Source of the DNA: Dirofilaria immitis
Lineage: Eukaryota > Nematoda > Chromadorea > Rhabditida > Onchocercidae
Length of the DNA stretch: 64,000 nucleotides
Reading direction: 5' to 3'
Assembly: GCA_024305405.1 (NCBI GenBank)
Contig: JAKNDB010000068.1
Coordinates: forward strand, 10,587,501 to 10,651,500
Shown here: positions 1-13,558 of the stretch, piece after piece
Layout of the letters: every line of letters begins with the position of its first letter
Numbering within the stretch: position 1 is the stretch's first letter
Notes under the pieces: model-generated
The model's input: the letters and a program-made list of their open reading frames with translations, nothing else
Databases searched by the model: none
Told to the model about the DNA's origin: nothing
Program-made: the position numbers and the translations under genes

Positions 1-503
1 TTTGTTTCAGATTGCTCTTAACTTATATAAAGTCTATTGAAAAGCAGGAAATTTTATAATTTGAAGAAATTTCAACATCTAAGATCAATAAAAATGGTGT
101 TATTTAAAAATGTGCAATAATTGTTATTTGAAGAAAAACGTTGAAAATGACATGAAAAGGTTAAATAGTATTTCACGGGCTAATAACTGATCTATCTTTA
201 AGATCGCTTCTTCAATTTGCATGCAGTGGGAATACGATTGAAGAAGAAATTGAAAAGGAAGAAGGAAGAACACACTTAGCTTACAGCATATATTTTTATT
301 TGAAATTGAATTATCAAATGATAACAGTTACGCTTACAACTTAGGAAACTTTGAAAATGACCAAAGGGATGGAACTCTTGCTTCGTTTGGTAACAAAATA
401 TCTTTCTAATTATCATCCTATTTACACGATGCGGCAATTTTTGATTTTTATATTACTTCGACAAGAATGTTCATTGAAAAAGTCGCATACGAATATGATA
501 ATC

Positions 504-702
504 TTAACATTAGTTTCTGAGATAAGGTCATGTTTGTGAATTTGGCCTGAAATACTGAAATGAAAAGAGAATAGAGCAATGATGAGTACAGCTGGCTAAT
601 ATTTACAGAGGCACATTAAGAGTGTCATATAGAAATTGTTTCAAAAATCCAACAAAACATATTATATTATTCCATATAACTTATCTCAGAAACTAATGTT
701 AA
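504..702. repeat. 23-bp perfect inverted repeat
   Basis: The 23 bases at 504-526 are exactly the reverse complement of 680-702, with about 153 bases between. The next base on each side does not pair. This could be the ends of a small inverted-repeat element or chance in AT-rich DNA. I see no obvious target-site duplication and no transposase frame between the arms. Confidence 0.75.
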
Positions 703-808
703 AGTCAAATTAGGACAGGACAAGATGAAAATAGATAAAGTAATAAATAGAACAGGGCAGGATAGAAAAACGAGGAAAACAGGGCAGAAAATGGGAAATA
801 AATTTACC

Positions 809-866
809 ATCAAAGATCTACAGTAATTGGTTTGCCCATCAGAGGTCTACAATAATTAGTTTGCTA
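809..866. repeat. Imperfect 29-bp tandem duplication
   Basis: Two adjacent copies of a 29-base unit (809-837 and 838-866) differ at only a few positions. Both contain a TCTACA(G/A)TAATT core followed by TTTGC. It is non-coding and its origin is unknown. Confidence 0.6.
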
Positions 867-3800
867 TGTCTTACTTGCATGTAAGTAAATTTAAGGCAGG
901 ATTATTCAAAGAGTATGCATACAATGTGATATGCAAGCTGCTAATTAAATCATGTAACTTCTTTCGAATTATCGATTTTTATTCGCGGATGTGCGGTAGT
1001 TGAAGCATATTAATATCTGCATGTTAATTTTTGTACCGCAATAATCATCACCATATCACAGTAGAGAAGGTATATTTACTGAGCAAAGACAATTACTGAT
1101 TCTATTTATCGTCAAGGACATCTACAACTAAAGACAATGTTTTGGAGAATTAAATGACAGATAAAGTTGACAAATGTAATTCGAAAGAAGCTCGCTTCAC
1201 AACTATATTCTAACAGTGCATCAATTCATCGTAGAATCCATTCATTAATTAATTCGATTCAGATGCTCCGCTAATCTCATTCGTTCTAATTCATTTTGTT
1301 GAAATTTTTCTATAATACATTTATTGTGTCCGACTTCTTCAAGTTAATCTATGAACATGCGGCAAATTTCAATGTCTTAATTAATTTCTAACCTCTGAAA
1401 GATGTCATCGAATTTTTCAAACTCCCACATTCCTTTTTCCCAGTTTGCAACCCTTTCCATATTCATTGGCTAATAACAACAAAAAATGTATATCATATTT
1501 TTAGCTATTACATAAAATTAAATTCATTATCTTGAATTGACACTAAAAAAATCCAATAAAATCTGTTAAAATAGGGTTGGCAGACGTACCATCGAATAGA
1601 ATAATAATGTGAAGACGTATGTGCTTGGTTGGAATTAATATAAATCGGAATGATTTGTGTCCGTCAAAAATTCGCTATGAAGCTTTTGTTAGTATATGCG
1701 TTGCATAATTAGAATCAAATTTGCATATCTAAAGCTATGGGAAATATTCGAAATTGAATTACCAATAAATGCGTTTTTGTCCGTTATCTATTTTTCAGGA
1801 TTGACAGGATTAAATGCTTGAGGAAAAAATTCAGTTTTAAACGACCTGCACAATGATTTAAAAATTTGGAAAAAATACTGATTTTTGAAAAATCTTTCAA
1901 ATCATCCATCATTCATTTTTAAATTTCAATAAAAAAATCGAAAAAAATCATTAGAATTAAAGTCTTTTCTCATGTTTAATCTACTGAATCAAAGGAAAGA
2001 AAGTAATTTACATAAAATTGTTATTAAAGAAGATTTTGCACATACGATTACAAGTCATTAGAATTAAAACTAAGCTCCTATTATTATCCCAGTTGGACTT
2101 CAGCATATTTTTACAAACCTTTAAAATGATTTTTGCAAGATTTAAATTATGAAATGAGCACAGAATCTCGAGATGAATCCTGCAAGTATTAAGTAGATGA
2201 CAGTGCTCTGAAAAATTTTGACTAGATATAATTTTCGGAATAATTTTCAATTCGATTTAATTTGCGATTTCTAATTTTCAGTTTAGCTTTGAATCAATTT
2301 GATAACGACCATAATTTGATTTTCGGATTTAATATTGAAATTTTTGTGCTAATATTATATTTAACTGAATCTAATATTGAAATGCATTTTGTGTTACACC
2401 ATGTCATTAAATTTAGAAAGTTTTTTTTAGTTTTACGATTAGTGAGCGGTTAATTTTAAAGTAATGTCGAAAAGAATGTGATTGTTACTAATGATAATGG
2501 AATTGAAATTGGAATCAGAGTTATCAGTTCTGCAATTCTTTTCTGCTACTGATCAGTTTTGCAATAAAAGCAAACTTCTATTTGAAATTACTTTTCTTTT
2601 TGTTTCAATAGATTTTAACATAGGATTGAAATCCCTAATGAATTTTTAAAAAATTTTCCTTCTATGACATTTGCTGAAAACTTTTTTTAACGTAAGGGCT
2701 ACGTTGTCATTAGGAAATGTTATACCTTTTTCAGTTTTGAAATTCCTTTGTAACTAACTATCCCCTACCAAATCGTATCTGGAAATTTCAAGGAAAGGTT
2801 CATTGATCTGATTTCAGAACTATGAACTTCATGAATTATTTTATTATTACTACTTTAAAGATCAAATAGTGATTTCTTGTCACGGATACAATAGCATGTC
2901 ATTTGCAGTAAGCAGGTTCTAGATTAATCACTAATTTTCCTTCATATCTCCATCTATTTTTCGATGTCACTACGTTTCCGTGTCAAGAAATTTGGTTTTC
3001 TACGATCATAAAAATAATTTTCTTGCAAATAAATGACTTATTCATCCTACTTCAATTTTATTCAGCTGACTAAGATAGTCACGAAGTCGATTTTTGTTTA
3101 CTTTTAATTGAGCGATGGTATGAAGCATTGCTTGCATAACACGATTTCTATTTCTTAATCTTCAATGATCCTGTCATGGTGATAAAATTGAATTTTTGCT
3201 ATGGACAATCCTTCCTTTCTTGTTTCCAATTATAAAATTTTTTTGTTCTCTAAAAGTTTTATTGTTTTGAATGAATTTTATATCAATTTATTTATTCCCA
3301 ATCTCACAAAACATTATTGACATCCATTCCATATTTCTTTCATTCATTTTTAGGCCACACTATAACATAGTTAACCAATTTATAACGTCCATTTCTTCCT
3401 CCCTTTGTCACCCAACTTCATGCTCAAGGTTATTTGAAATAATTATTTGTACAAATTAAGAATTTCTAAATTAAAATTTTTCTTTAGTAAAAAATCCCAA
3501 AAACGAATTCAAAAAAGGGTTTTTTAAAAGATAATAAAAGATTTTTTAGGAAAATAGAAAACATACTTTTGTAAAATTTCTCAAATTCAACAAATTTCAG
3601 AAAACGCAAATTCTTTTCCACAATTTGCAGTTAGTATTTGAATGCAGATATATCTTAAGTGCTAACTTAATAATTCTCGCAGTTATCAGGTTTTTATCGC
3701 TGATAAGAATTGAAAGATTTCAAATTATTTTTGAAAAAGAAAGTAAAACACTTTTGAAACCTTCTTCCCGCATCATTCGCTAAATCACTTGCAAATTACA

Positions 3801-6099
3801 AATAAGATGGTGATCTCTAAGTAGAAATTTCTTCAGAAGAAGGAAAATTTTACTTGCTCATATTCAGTACCATACGGTGTGCGATTTTATGATTTAAAGC
3901 AGTTAGTTGCAACTTAATTATATGTATTCATTTGAAAAATTGGAATTATTTTGAGTTGAAGATGATAATTCTCAATATATTATTACTAATGAACGTAGCA
4001 TTTGAAAATTTGAGTTTTAGAAAATTCATGTTATCGAGAACTTTATGATTGATTTATAAAGATTAGCTAATTAGGTTTCAGTTATATTTTATCGATAATT
4101 TTGCATTAAATTGTGTTCGCATATTACTCATGATACCTAATTTAATGATTATTATCTTTAGATATTTACCTGTGGGAACTTTGATGATTGCATAGCATCG
4201 AGTTTCTTGTTTACATATCTTTTTCATAATTAATTCGTTACTAGACTAAAAGTAACATTTTTGTTTTTTTTTTTTTTCTTTGAATAATTATAATTGCTGT
4301 TTCAGATTGAAAGAAGAAAAGTTAAGAAAAATTGAAAATATAATAGCATTCATTATTAGGATTTATTCCGACTAAGTTAATCTGAAAAAAATTACAAAAA
4401 GGAATGGAAATAATGAGAATGCTTCGAAATTTCATATTAATTCCATTTATTATTTAATAATTGATATTGATAAAATACCGTATAAATCATTTAATTTGTA
4501 TTAAAGAGGAATATTTTTGGTGATATAAAAAAGTATTGATAAAATTTTGGAAATTATTGTAAACATAGCATATGCCGAATCTTTATCTTTTCGGATTCAA
4601 ATATTTAAATTTGAATATTAAATTATTAAAATTTGCCATTAAATCATTTCATTAAAATTTAATGATACGAAACTGTTTTGCGCGCTGGAAAACGTTGAAA
4701 TGCTTACGTGTAATTCTTTACGACATTTTTAACAGTGGTTTTCAGTAATTACAACAGCAGTATTGTCGATAGATATGAATGATTTCAATGTAATAAGCGA
4801 TGTTTCCCGATTTATGCCACGCACCAGGTAAAGTATGAAGCGCTCAAATTCTTTCTTCATATACTCTAGAAGAGAAATATAATTTTCCATCATCCTAAAA
4901 TTAATTAAGGATATCTATAATTCTGTAACTGTGTAAAAATTAATCATGCAAAAATCTACAGTGGGTAGCAAACAATGAATTCGTCATTGGTTGCGATGCA
5001 GGATGAACAAAAGTTAACTTGGTTCATCGCTTCTCAGTTTTTTTTTCTTTGATAAAATGAGTGGAAAAAGAAACTTATACTTATATGATTATTTAATATG
5101 CAAATCAATTAACAAATAAAAGTGAGCAAACTGAAAGATGGATAATGATGATATAAAATTCCTATAAATAAAACAATTAACTTCGATTTAAAAACAGATA
5201 AATAAATATAACATAAGACAGCAGGTAGGTTTATTTTGTCAGATAGATTTAATGGTAATTGGCATTTTATTTTTTGGAATTAATAATAACTGGGAAAATC
5301 CTTTCCTATTTATAAATGATTAATGGTTATTTAGCTTATTTTAACATCAAACTCATCAATACTTTTTACCAAATTCCATTCTCTTCCGTATTATTTTGAA
5401 ATTTAATCGTAATTTAGCTTACTTTTTTGAAGGGCGGTTTCAATCCGCTGATCTACTTCTTCTTCATTATTTTTCAATGCTTTAGAATTAAAGAGTTATT
5501 GAATGATAATTGGATGGAGAATTAGATTTTAATCTTCCATTTAATTAAAATTAAATTCACCAAAATCTTTCTATCATTAGTACAGAATTTTGAACTGAAA
5601 AAAATGCTATCTTTTACTTTATCATCTGTAGCAGAAATCTTTTTTTTATTCTACTTTTTGAAATCGAAAGAAAAAATAGAGTATAATTGTGGGGAAGTCC
5701 CCAAGTTGCAAAGGAAATGACGCCTGGAAAAGCGGCATTTTTTTCTTTTAATTGCACAGTAAGAAATTCACATAAAATACTAATGAATTAGCCATTAATG
5801 AGCAATAAATTGTATATAATACAATGGCTTTCACAGCTTGTTGTTAATTAATATTACATCGATGAATGTTTGGATGACTAAATGATAACAGAAAGGAAAG
5901 AGAGTGGAAAGAAATGGAACGAAATGAAGCAAGCATTCATGAGAATTGGCTTTGAGCATATCAATACACCTATATATATATATAATATATAAACATTCAT
6001 GCTAAAAGCCTAATAATGATCGACTAATTAATTTCATTCTATCTTTTGCAAATGATGGAATTTGCTTACTGATTCATTGTATCTTTCACTTACTTGAAT

Positions 6100-6143
6100 C
6101 ATTATTATTTTTATTATTATTATGATTATAATAATAATAATAA
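6100..6143. repeat. ATT/TAA microsatellite
   Basis: A run of ATT triplets turns into a run of TAA triplets, so the two halves could form a hairpin. It is non-coding. Confidence 0.7.
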
Positions 6144-8210
6144 TTAAATTTAATGTAATAGAACGGAATCATCGAGTCCATTTCATTTATGAATTCCATT
6201 CATAAAGATAAAGATCATTTTAATTTATTTATAATATTTTTATTTGAAAGATTATTTATTATATGATGCGGGATCAATGAAATAATTACCGTCAATATAA
6301 CCTTACTTTTAGCTAAAATAATTAACCTCTGTGAAGCTCATTTCCTAAATAATAATATATTTACGCTGTAAAAAAAAAAGTGAAACTCTATTTGGAAGCT
6401 TTACTAATGAACAAAAGTGATCATCATTCTATCATTCTTATATTGCTCTTACATATATACATCAACAATTATTGAATTCATTAATTAATTCCTTTTCTTA
6501 GCCATCCAAAAAGAAATTTAAATAAATCAATAATTAGCAAATTAGAGATGTAATTATTCATGAGAATTTCAATACTGCATCACAAATTTCAATATTACGC
6601 TCTATGACAATAGCGCCTACAATGCTTTATTGTCATTATGCTCCAGACTTAGTATCCAAGCAACGGGATATCAAAAAGTAAAATCCGAAACAACCTGTTA
6701 AATCATGCAAAATTAATATATTTTTATTAGTTTTAACTGTTCTCAATCCTTTGTGAATATACCATCAAGTCTTTTGCAAGACATTTCAATTTTTTAATTT
6801 AACTTTTTTTTGGAAACGAATGACTTATATCTTAATTAAATGTATATATAAAAAACTTGCACTTCTCTCAGAAATTAATTCGTTGAGTCGCTTAATCAAA
6901 CATTCATCGAAGAAAAAGTTTGTCCTTTTTTCCCATATTTTTCTTCTAATTTTGAAAATTTGTAATTTAGATACTTTTAGAAACTGATCAATATATAAAA
7001 ATGTCAAAACAAAGATCAAAAGTTTTGTTTGTAAAGCTCGTACTATGCTGATTTTAAAATTTCCCATTTCCTTCGAAGTAAATTAAATTTCTTCCTAATT
7101 TTTAAATGATAATTCATTCGTCAATAAATTCGTTCCGATATAGTTTTAAACAAACAAAAGAGACTGTTGAAAAACGAAAAATTTTAAAAAAAATGGCTAA
7201 TCAATTATTGGCATAAAATTTAATGTTCTGATGTCTAATATAATTTTTATAAAATAAGTTACTGATATTGCCATTTGCTTGTGAACCTATTAGAGTCTGG
7301 GGATTATTCGTTAAAAATGAATGATAGTGGCAAAAAAATTGGTTACCAATTTATTCATTTCATCGATTGATCACTGATCAATTGAGATTTGAAATGGAGA
7401 AAAGGTTTAATTTACTCCGATGGCTAAGTCTTCATTAAACGTTAATTGCTTATCCATTCTATCAGACAATAATGAAAGTAATAATGCTATGAAGGGAGCA
7501 ACATGAAAAAGAATAAGCTTAAAATAATTACCGACTAGCAGTGCAATATCTATGAATTATAATCGAATGAGACAGTTGGAAACGATAGTTGTGATGAATA
7601 AATTATGAATGCTTTTTTCCCGCAATCGTCTCTACATAAGAACTTAGTCGATTCTTCAACTCGTTCATTGCCCTTGGATTTGTCTTTATTAATTAGTGCT
7701 AATGAATGATAAGGTGATAAAGCATCATCGTTTTGCTGTTTTTCATTTCGCACTCATTGAATATACGGACTTCCTACTGAAGAGAATTTCGTTGTTAATT
7801 ACAACTTTGTTTTTATGCATATTTCAATAAGAGACAAAGGACTGATTTGTCTTTTTCTGTCAACAATGCAACTTAACATGCTCAAACATTACTCTTCGGA
7901 AAATATCACGTTGTAATTCATCTCTTTGGATTCTTTAGAATATTTCAAACATATTCGATAATCATTGATTCAATCTGTTGGAAACTAACTATCACTATAT
8001 CTCATCTTTCACTTTTCTTTAATAATCCCAATCAAATCATTGATTATTTTAATTGATAAATAATAATAATAAATATATTTCTCTAACGAATTTGTTTAGT
8101 TATATGTAACAAAAAGAAGAAGATAGAATTAGAAATATTACAAAAATTATCATAACATTTTCATAATAATGATAATTAGTGTAATAAAAACTAATTATTG
8201 GCAAGTAGTT

Positions 8211-8230
8211 ATGCATGCATGCATGCATGC
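8211..8230. repeat. (ATGC)5 self-complementary microsatellite
   Basis: Five uninterrupted ATGC units. Because GCAT is its own reverse complement, the run is fully palindromic. It is non-coding, within the gene-poor left region. Confidence 0.85.
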
Positions 8231-8455
8231 AAATAGTCAAGCAATTGCAAACTTCGAGTAACATTTAATTAAGTTACACCTTTAAATCAACCTTAACTTC
8301 TCGATTTACCATTATAGATGCAAGATACATATGCAAAAACGATTTCTTAATCGTGCTAATTATTCATTTAGCACTATTCCTCCTCCTCCTATTCTTCCAG
8401 TATACAAATACTGACAGATAGGTTAATAGATAGACGAATGAATAGACAGACGGAC

Positions 8456-8525
8456 GGACACACATACACATACATACTTACTATACATACATACACACAT
8501 ACATACGTATACATACACGTACATT
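8456..8525. repeat. ACAT-type microsatellite
   Basis: A degenerate run of CATA, ACAC and ACGT units, following a GACA/GATA-like stretch at about 8410-8460. It is non-coding. Confidence 0.7.
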
Positions 8526-11027
8526 CTGTTGCTTCTTTAATCAGTTTAGCTCGACCAATTTTATGATCAGTTTATTACCTTGTTCATTTCCCATCCATCT
8601 TTGGGATGTGTTAGTGCATTTTGATAATATGATAATTGATAAATGGTTGGAACTGCTTCTCTCATTTAGAGCAAATAATAACACTAATTGCTTGCTCACA
8701 TTTTGCTGAGGTTTAATTTAATTTTGATTTATTCTGTTCATTTCCTTTCTTCCAAATTCATTCTCTAATTTGCTCCATTTTTACTCCTTTTGATTTACTC
8801 AGTTTATTTTGATCAATTTAATTTAATTCACTTTTATCTTTTAGAAACAGGTCGCATCTGAATTCATTTCATAAAATTTAATCGAATTAAATTCGATTTT
8901 TCATTACTGTAATTTATATCCATTAAATGGTCTCCAAGCATTATCCATCAGTTTTTAAATTTCTTCTCCAATTTATTTTTGTAACTTAGTTTCATATTGA
9001 TACTATGCTATCAAATTTTCTCCTATCTTTACATAATAAGACATATTGAGAATCTTATTATATCTTGGAATAGCGGTAAAAAGTTTGAAAAATAATAAAA
9101 AAAAAGTCGCATTATTTTCACAGCTAATGAATGCTATCTTAAAATTTTCAATCGTTCATTTGTTGTTACAAATTCTTAATTATCAAATAAAAAATCATTT
9201 TCATCCTAATCAAATTTTTCTTTTGATGCATAATTATATGAAAATCCGCTTATCAAATTGCAATACTCATTTAAAAAAATAGTTCTTAAAGGACAAACAA
9301 TGAAAAGGTGAAGTTTTATTTGCAAGTAATAAATATCTGATCAATGACTTGGAGTAGTTCAAATAAAGAGTAAATAAAATTTAATTTAATTTAAAGCATA
9401 AAAAATTGACGAGATCCCGTTATTTCCAATAGATTATCTTATTAAAATATAAGCTAGATGTTTCAATTATATTTAAATCACAAAATATTGAATAATCCTA
9501 ATTAAATAGCAGAAATTAATTTATTTAAATGATTATCCATTTAAATGATTTATCAGAATTCCTGATGTTTAATTAAGAGTATTTTGGATATTGTTCACTT
9601 TATTTGGTGATTATGCTGGCCTAAATTTTATTTCAAAATTTAATGAACTATTTTTACGTTCGCAACGAAATTCATTAATCTGGAAAGAGTATATTGAAGC
9701 TGAAACAATATTTCGAATTCGTTGTATCATCTTACTGGTAATTACTCGTAGGCGGCGAAAAGGAATATTGCCTCAATAGTTTCAAAGCCTTTCTAATAGT
9801 TAAGGGATCTAATAAAGGTTTTTCTTTTTTGGACAAATTCATTAATCTGATGATTATTGTATCTAATGAAATACAATCAATACTATGATTCTTTTGCTTG
9901 AAAATTTCACTTCATTCATAAAAATTACTCTTAATTATTTTATGGAAGATTAAAAAATTTAGTATTATAAGAAGCAATGAACTACAGTAATCACTATGAT
10001 TAATTAATAATAATAATATCTTGAAATTATTTTTTCTTGAAAATACCAATTCAGAAAAACCATTTATAATTATTTTATGAAACAAATTACTTGATATTCT
10101 ATTATTTTATTGATATTTCCAGCCATTTTATTTTACTTTTTATTGTGCCTTTTTCGCCATTCTCAAGTTTGTCCATTTATAATCATTAATATTGATAATG
10201 ATGATAGCAATATAGCGACTACTTACATCAATGATAATGATGATGATAATGACGGAAGAGGTATGATTTACGATGAGAAAAAATAATCTATTACTTTTAA
10301 TGATTGAAACTTTCATCTTATCAAATAGCTAGCTAGAAGGTTCCCATTCATTTTTAAAAAATGTAGATGCGACTAGTCGATAAAAAAATTTTTGCGTTGT
10401 AAAATAATTTATCTTCAAAATTTTTGATTTAATTCAGTTGAAAAGTCTTTAATTTTTAATATATTTTTTGCAAACTATTTTTCTGCAAAAAATTGAAAGC
10501 CTGGAATATTGTATGAGAAATGAAAGAGGGAAAAGAGGATGAGGAAGATGTAGAGGACTAATCTTCGAAACTTCACACTATACATAATAAAAATAATAAA
10601 CCAATGAAAAAGACATTTGAAATTATTGTTAATATTTTTAATTCCTAGAAAATTAAACATTTTCTCTTTTTCATCTTTCTGTAACATTTCATTTTTGTAG
10701 AATAGGCACAAATTAACTTTAGGATTCAACATTCTCTATTAAAGCAATGTATGTTCTTGTAACAAAGAGAGAAGTCGATAAAAAGATTTTGCTTTTACAA
10801 TTTAAGGCCTAACAAATATTTAGATTTTCCCATTATGGCATTAATGTATTCTACGACGAAAACTTTTGTTACAAAAAGTCAGACCCAAGTAGCTTAAAGA
10901 TGAAACTTAAAAAAAATTTCCTTCTAATTTATTTTCTGGAAAATGTACATGCTAAAGCATATGTAATTCATTAAACACAAAAATTATTATTACATACTAT
11001 ATTATACATATATGTACATTAACATTA

Positions 11028-11028
11028 T

Positions 11029-11073
<45 letters not shown>

Positions 11074-11145
11074 AACACATACATACACACATAAACACAC
11101 ACACATATACATAGACTTACACATACATATATAAGTACATGTATA
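11028..11145. repeat. AC dinucleotide microsatellite
   Basis: A pure AC run at 11037-11071 is followed by interrupted ACAT/AAAC units to about 11145. It lies roughly 320 bases upstream of the homeobox start codon. It is likely to vary in length between individuals. Confidence 0.85.
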
Positions 11146-11463
11146 TTACAAATTAAGCAGCATCATTCACGTATATTAACTTCAAATAAGATGGTTTAAT
11201 TAAATGATTTGTTGATAAAATTGATTCTCTTGCGGTCATTTTAGTATTCTAAATCAGCGGTGTTTATCAAGACTTATTTTGACTTACTTTTGGATTATTA
11301 ACGAATATATCTTCTCTAATCGGTTTTGCATATCAAAGATATTTTCATAATTTCGGAATTCTTTTACTCTGTTATCACCGGAATTATGCCGATATTAATA
11401 CTTGCATCATATTGAAATGGGAAAAAAATTTCGTAGATTTCAGATTCTGTATGCCCAAGAAAT

Positions 11464-12795
11464 ATGTGCCTACATGCATCGCCTTGTAGCGCCGCCATAA
11501 CTGTAGAATCTTATGTGAATCCATCCCCATCAGTTACTGAGAACCAATGTTCTTTTGGCACAAGATTCTCACTTCCGGTTACACCGACCGCTCCACCTAT
11601 TCTTTTTTCCTCGTTGTTTAGCACGACAGCAACATTCCAACAGCAGCAACAACAGCAACAGCAACACCAGCAACACCACCAACACCAGCAACACCAGCAA
11701 CACCAGCAACACCAGCAGCAGCAGCAGCAACGGCAACAATCCCAGAATCATGGTGCAATTGGCAGCAATGAAAATGCTGAAACGATAGCCATTTTCTCCG
11801 AATTGAATGCTGTGAAGGAACCGAGATTAAATGCGAACGCTACCTGCTATCCTTTATTACCATCTCTGGAAAGTTTGATACCGTTGACATTGCTTCAACT
11901 GGACCAACAGGTTACCAATTCGATATTCACTTCGCAGACATTACCTGTTTCTGCCATTTCCGCATTGAACTCTAATCATAAGGTAGCGGAAACAAAAGAT
12001 TTGCAACAGCCAACGGAATGGGTAGCTCCTGTTAGATGTCCCTTAGCCTCAACACGTCTTCATAGGCAACATTCGACCATCGAAAATAATTCCAATCATA
12101 ATTCAATGCGATCAGAGATGAAGCGATCCTCAGATTTTTCCATCAATCGCTTGCTCCGTAAACACTGCAGTGGATCTACTTTGAATAAGCGTTGTGACAT
12201 TGCTACATCTATTCGGCACCAATATGATGAAAGAAGTAGCAGAGGTAGGAAACAACGAACTATTTATGGTGTTTCACAAACTAAAATTCTGGAGAAAGCC
12301 TTTGAGGAGCAACAATATATGGTTGGAACAGGTAAGACAATTAAAAGTAATCTTATAAAAAAATATTTGTCCCATTGTGTGTACGCTTAAATACTTATTT
12401 GCCTTTATCTATAAATTTTGATATGATAAAGCTATAAAGCTAAGTGAGAAAGTTTATAATTATCTTCGAAATTTTTTTAGGGCTAATTTAAATTTTGCAA
12501 ATTAAAATCTTCAGACGAGATCATTGCTGCAAAAATAAATTCAGTGAAAGTTTAAAATCTGTGAGCTTATAATGTAAAAGATTCCTTTCAATATAATCTT
12601 AAAGATCTTAAAACTTCAAAATATTGGAGAAACTTGCATGTTAAAATCTACAAAATTGTCGAGGTTCAGACTTTTCTAGAGCGTGAAATGCTCGCAGAAC
12701 AGCTTGGATTATCAGAGGCGCAAGTTCGGGTTTGGTTCCAAAATAGACGTAGCAAGTGGCGCAAACAATTACGAGCCAATGTGTATGTCCAATGA
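11464..12795 (+). CDS. Homeobox transcription factor, Emx/Vax/Not-like
   Basis: A DNA-binding homeodomain protein expected to act in the nucleus. Exons are 11464-12331 and 12680-12795; both splice phases agree and give 327 residues. The homeodomain covers about residues 261-320 and is split after position 29. It keeps Arg5, Leu16, Phe20, Trp48, Gln50, Asn51 and the WFQNRRSKW core of the recognition helix. The YMVGTER segment at positions 25-31 resembles the VVGxER segment of Emx and Vax proteins, so I place it with the NK-like ANTP-class members (worm relatives would be ceh-2 or ceh-5). The assignment to one subfamily is uncertain. The protein ends only seven residues after the domain. Residues about 58-95 are a Gln/His tract. 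A TTTCAG acceptor ends at 11443, 20 bases before the ATG, and may be a spliced-leader site; the frame is also open back to there, so an upstream coding exon is possible. Confidence 0.85.
11638..11739 (+). repeat. CAG/CAA/CAC tract coding Gln/His
   Basis: A coding tract inside the homeobox gene. Mixed CAA and CAG codons flank a tandem 9-base unit, CAACACCAG, repeated about five times with one variant (CAACACCAC). It encodes repeated Gln-His-Gln. Long antisense frames across it (poly-Leu) are artefacts of the repeat. Confidence 0.9.
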
Positions 12796-13558
12796 ACCAT
12801 ATATTAAAACTAGGAATGCGGTTTATGCAAACTTTATTTCGATTCAATCTAACAGAAATGTAATAGCGATTTTCCGAAGTGTCATTCGCCGATCTCACTG
12901 TATTTTGAAATTTTGGTTTACTAAATTTGAATTTGTTTAGAATTTTTGTCAAAATGAATCTATTTTATGCAGAATTGAATATAGCAAGGACATGTAATAA
13001 CTTATCAAGATCTCCTGCTTTTTATGTTCCTTAAGTAATGCATAGCAAACATGACTACTGCATATATTTTTGTTTGGAAAATAGTTTATCAACGAAAAAG
13101 GATAAGTTTTGGCAAATGTCCATCTAACAAAAGGTCGACTTTGATTAAACAAGCTGCTTTATTTCATATCTTTTTGATTTAGATTCACGTCCGTATATAA
13201 ATTCATGACTTAGTTTCTGGAAAATAAATACACCAGTCAACTCTTACCCAGATCGAATACAAATTATTTTTATCCAGCTTCAAAAAGAATGAAATTAACG
13301 TTTTGGTAGATTGAAATTAAGCATACCAAATAAAACAATTCAATAAATTTCAAATTCGAAGGAATACTATAGCTTACATCCTCAAAAAATTACCTTTCCT
13401 TCAGAAAATTAAAAATGAAATAAATGAGGAAAACTGAGAAATCGAATTTTAACAAAAATTAAACTAGTAAATTTCATTTATAAATCCATAAAAGATTACG
13501 AAAAAGTTTCACCCATCCTAATAAACAAACTTTAAATGACTACGATACAAAATTCGAT
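12796..13558. other. Convergent intergenic spacer
   Basis: This spacer lies between the 3' ends of the homeobox gene (plus) and ctr-9 (minus). It should hold both 3' untranslated regions. The frames found here are short and lack family motifs, and I see no exon. Confidence 0.6.

Larger units (their letters stand above)
1..11443. other. Long gene-poor stretch
   Basis: I see no exon here that I can support. The open frames are all under 90 codons, have AT-rich random composition, show no family motif and are not joined by matching splice phases. The stretch contains an inverted repeat near 504-702, an imperfect 29-base duplication at 809-866, and simple repeats listed separately. It lies directly upstream of the homeobox gene and could hold its regulatory DNA or 5' untranslated exons, but that is inference from position only. 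Confidence 0.6.

Noticed and set aside
6825..7067. 80-codon minus-strand frame in the left region
   Set aside because: Composition and lack of splice context look random; no recognisable domain.
11555..11788. Other long frames over the Gln/His tract on both strands (Ser/Asn-rich and poly-Leu)
   Set aside because: They are frame shadows of the CAG/CAA/CAC repeat; only the frame running into the homeodomain has independent support.
12641..12952. Open frames on both strands around homeobox exon 2
   Set aside because: They overlap the homeodomain exon in other frames or on the other strand and have no family features.
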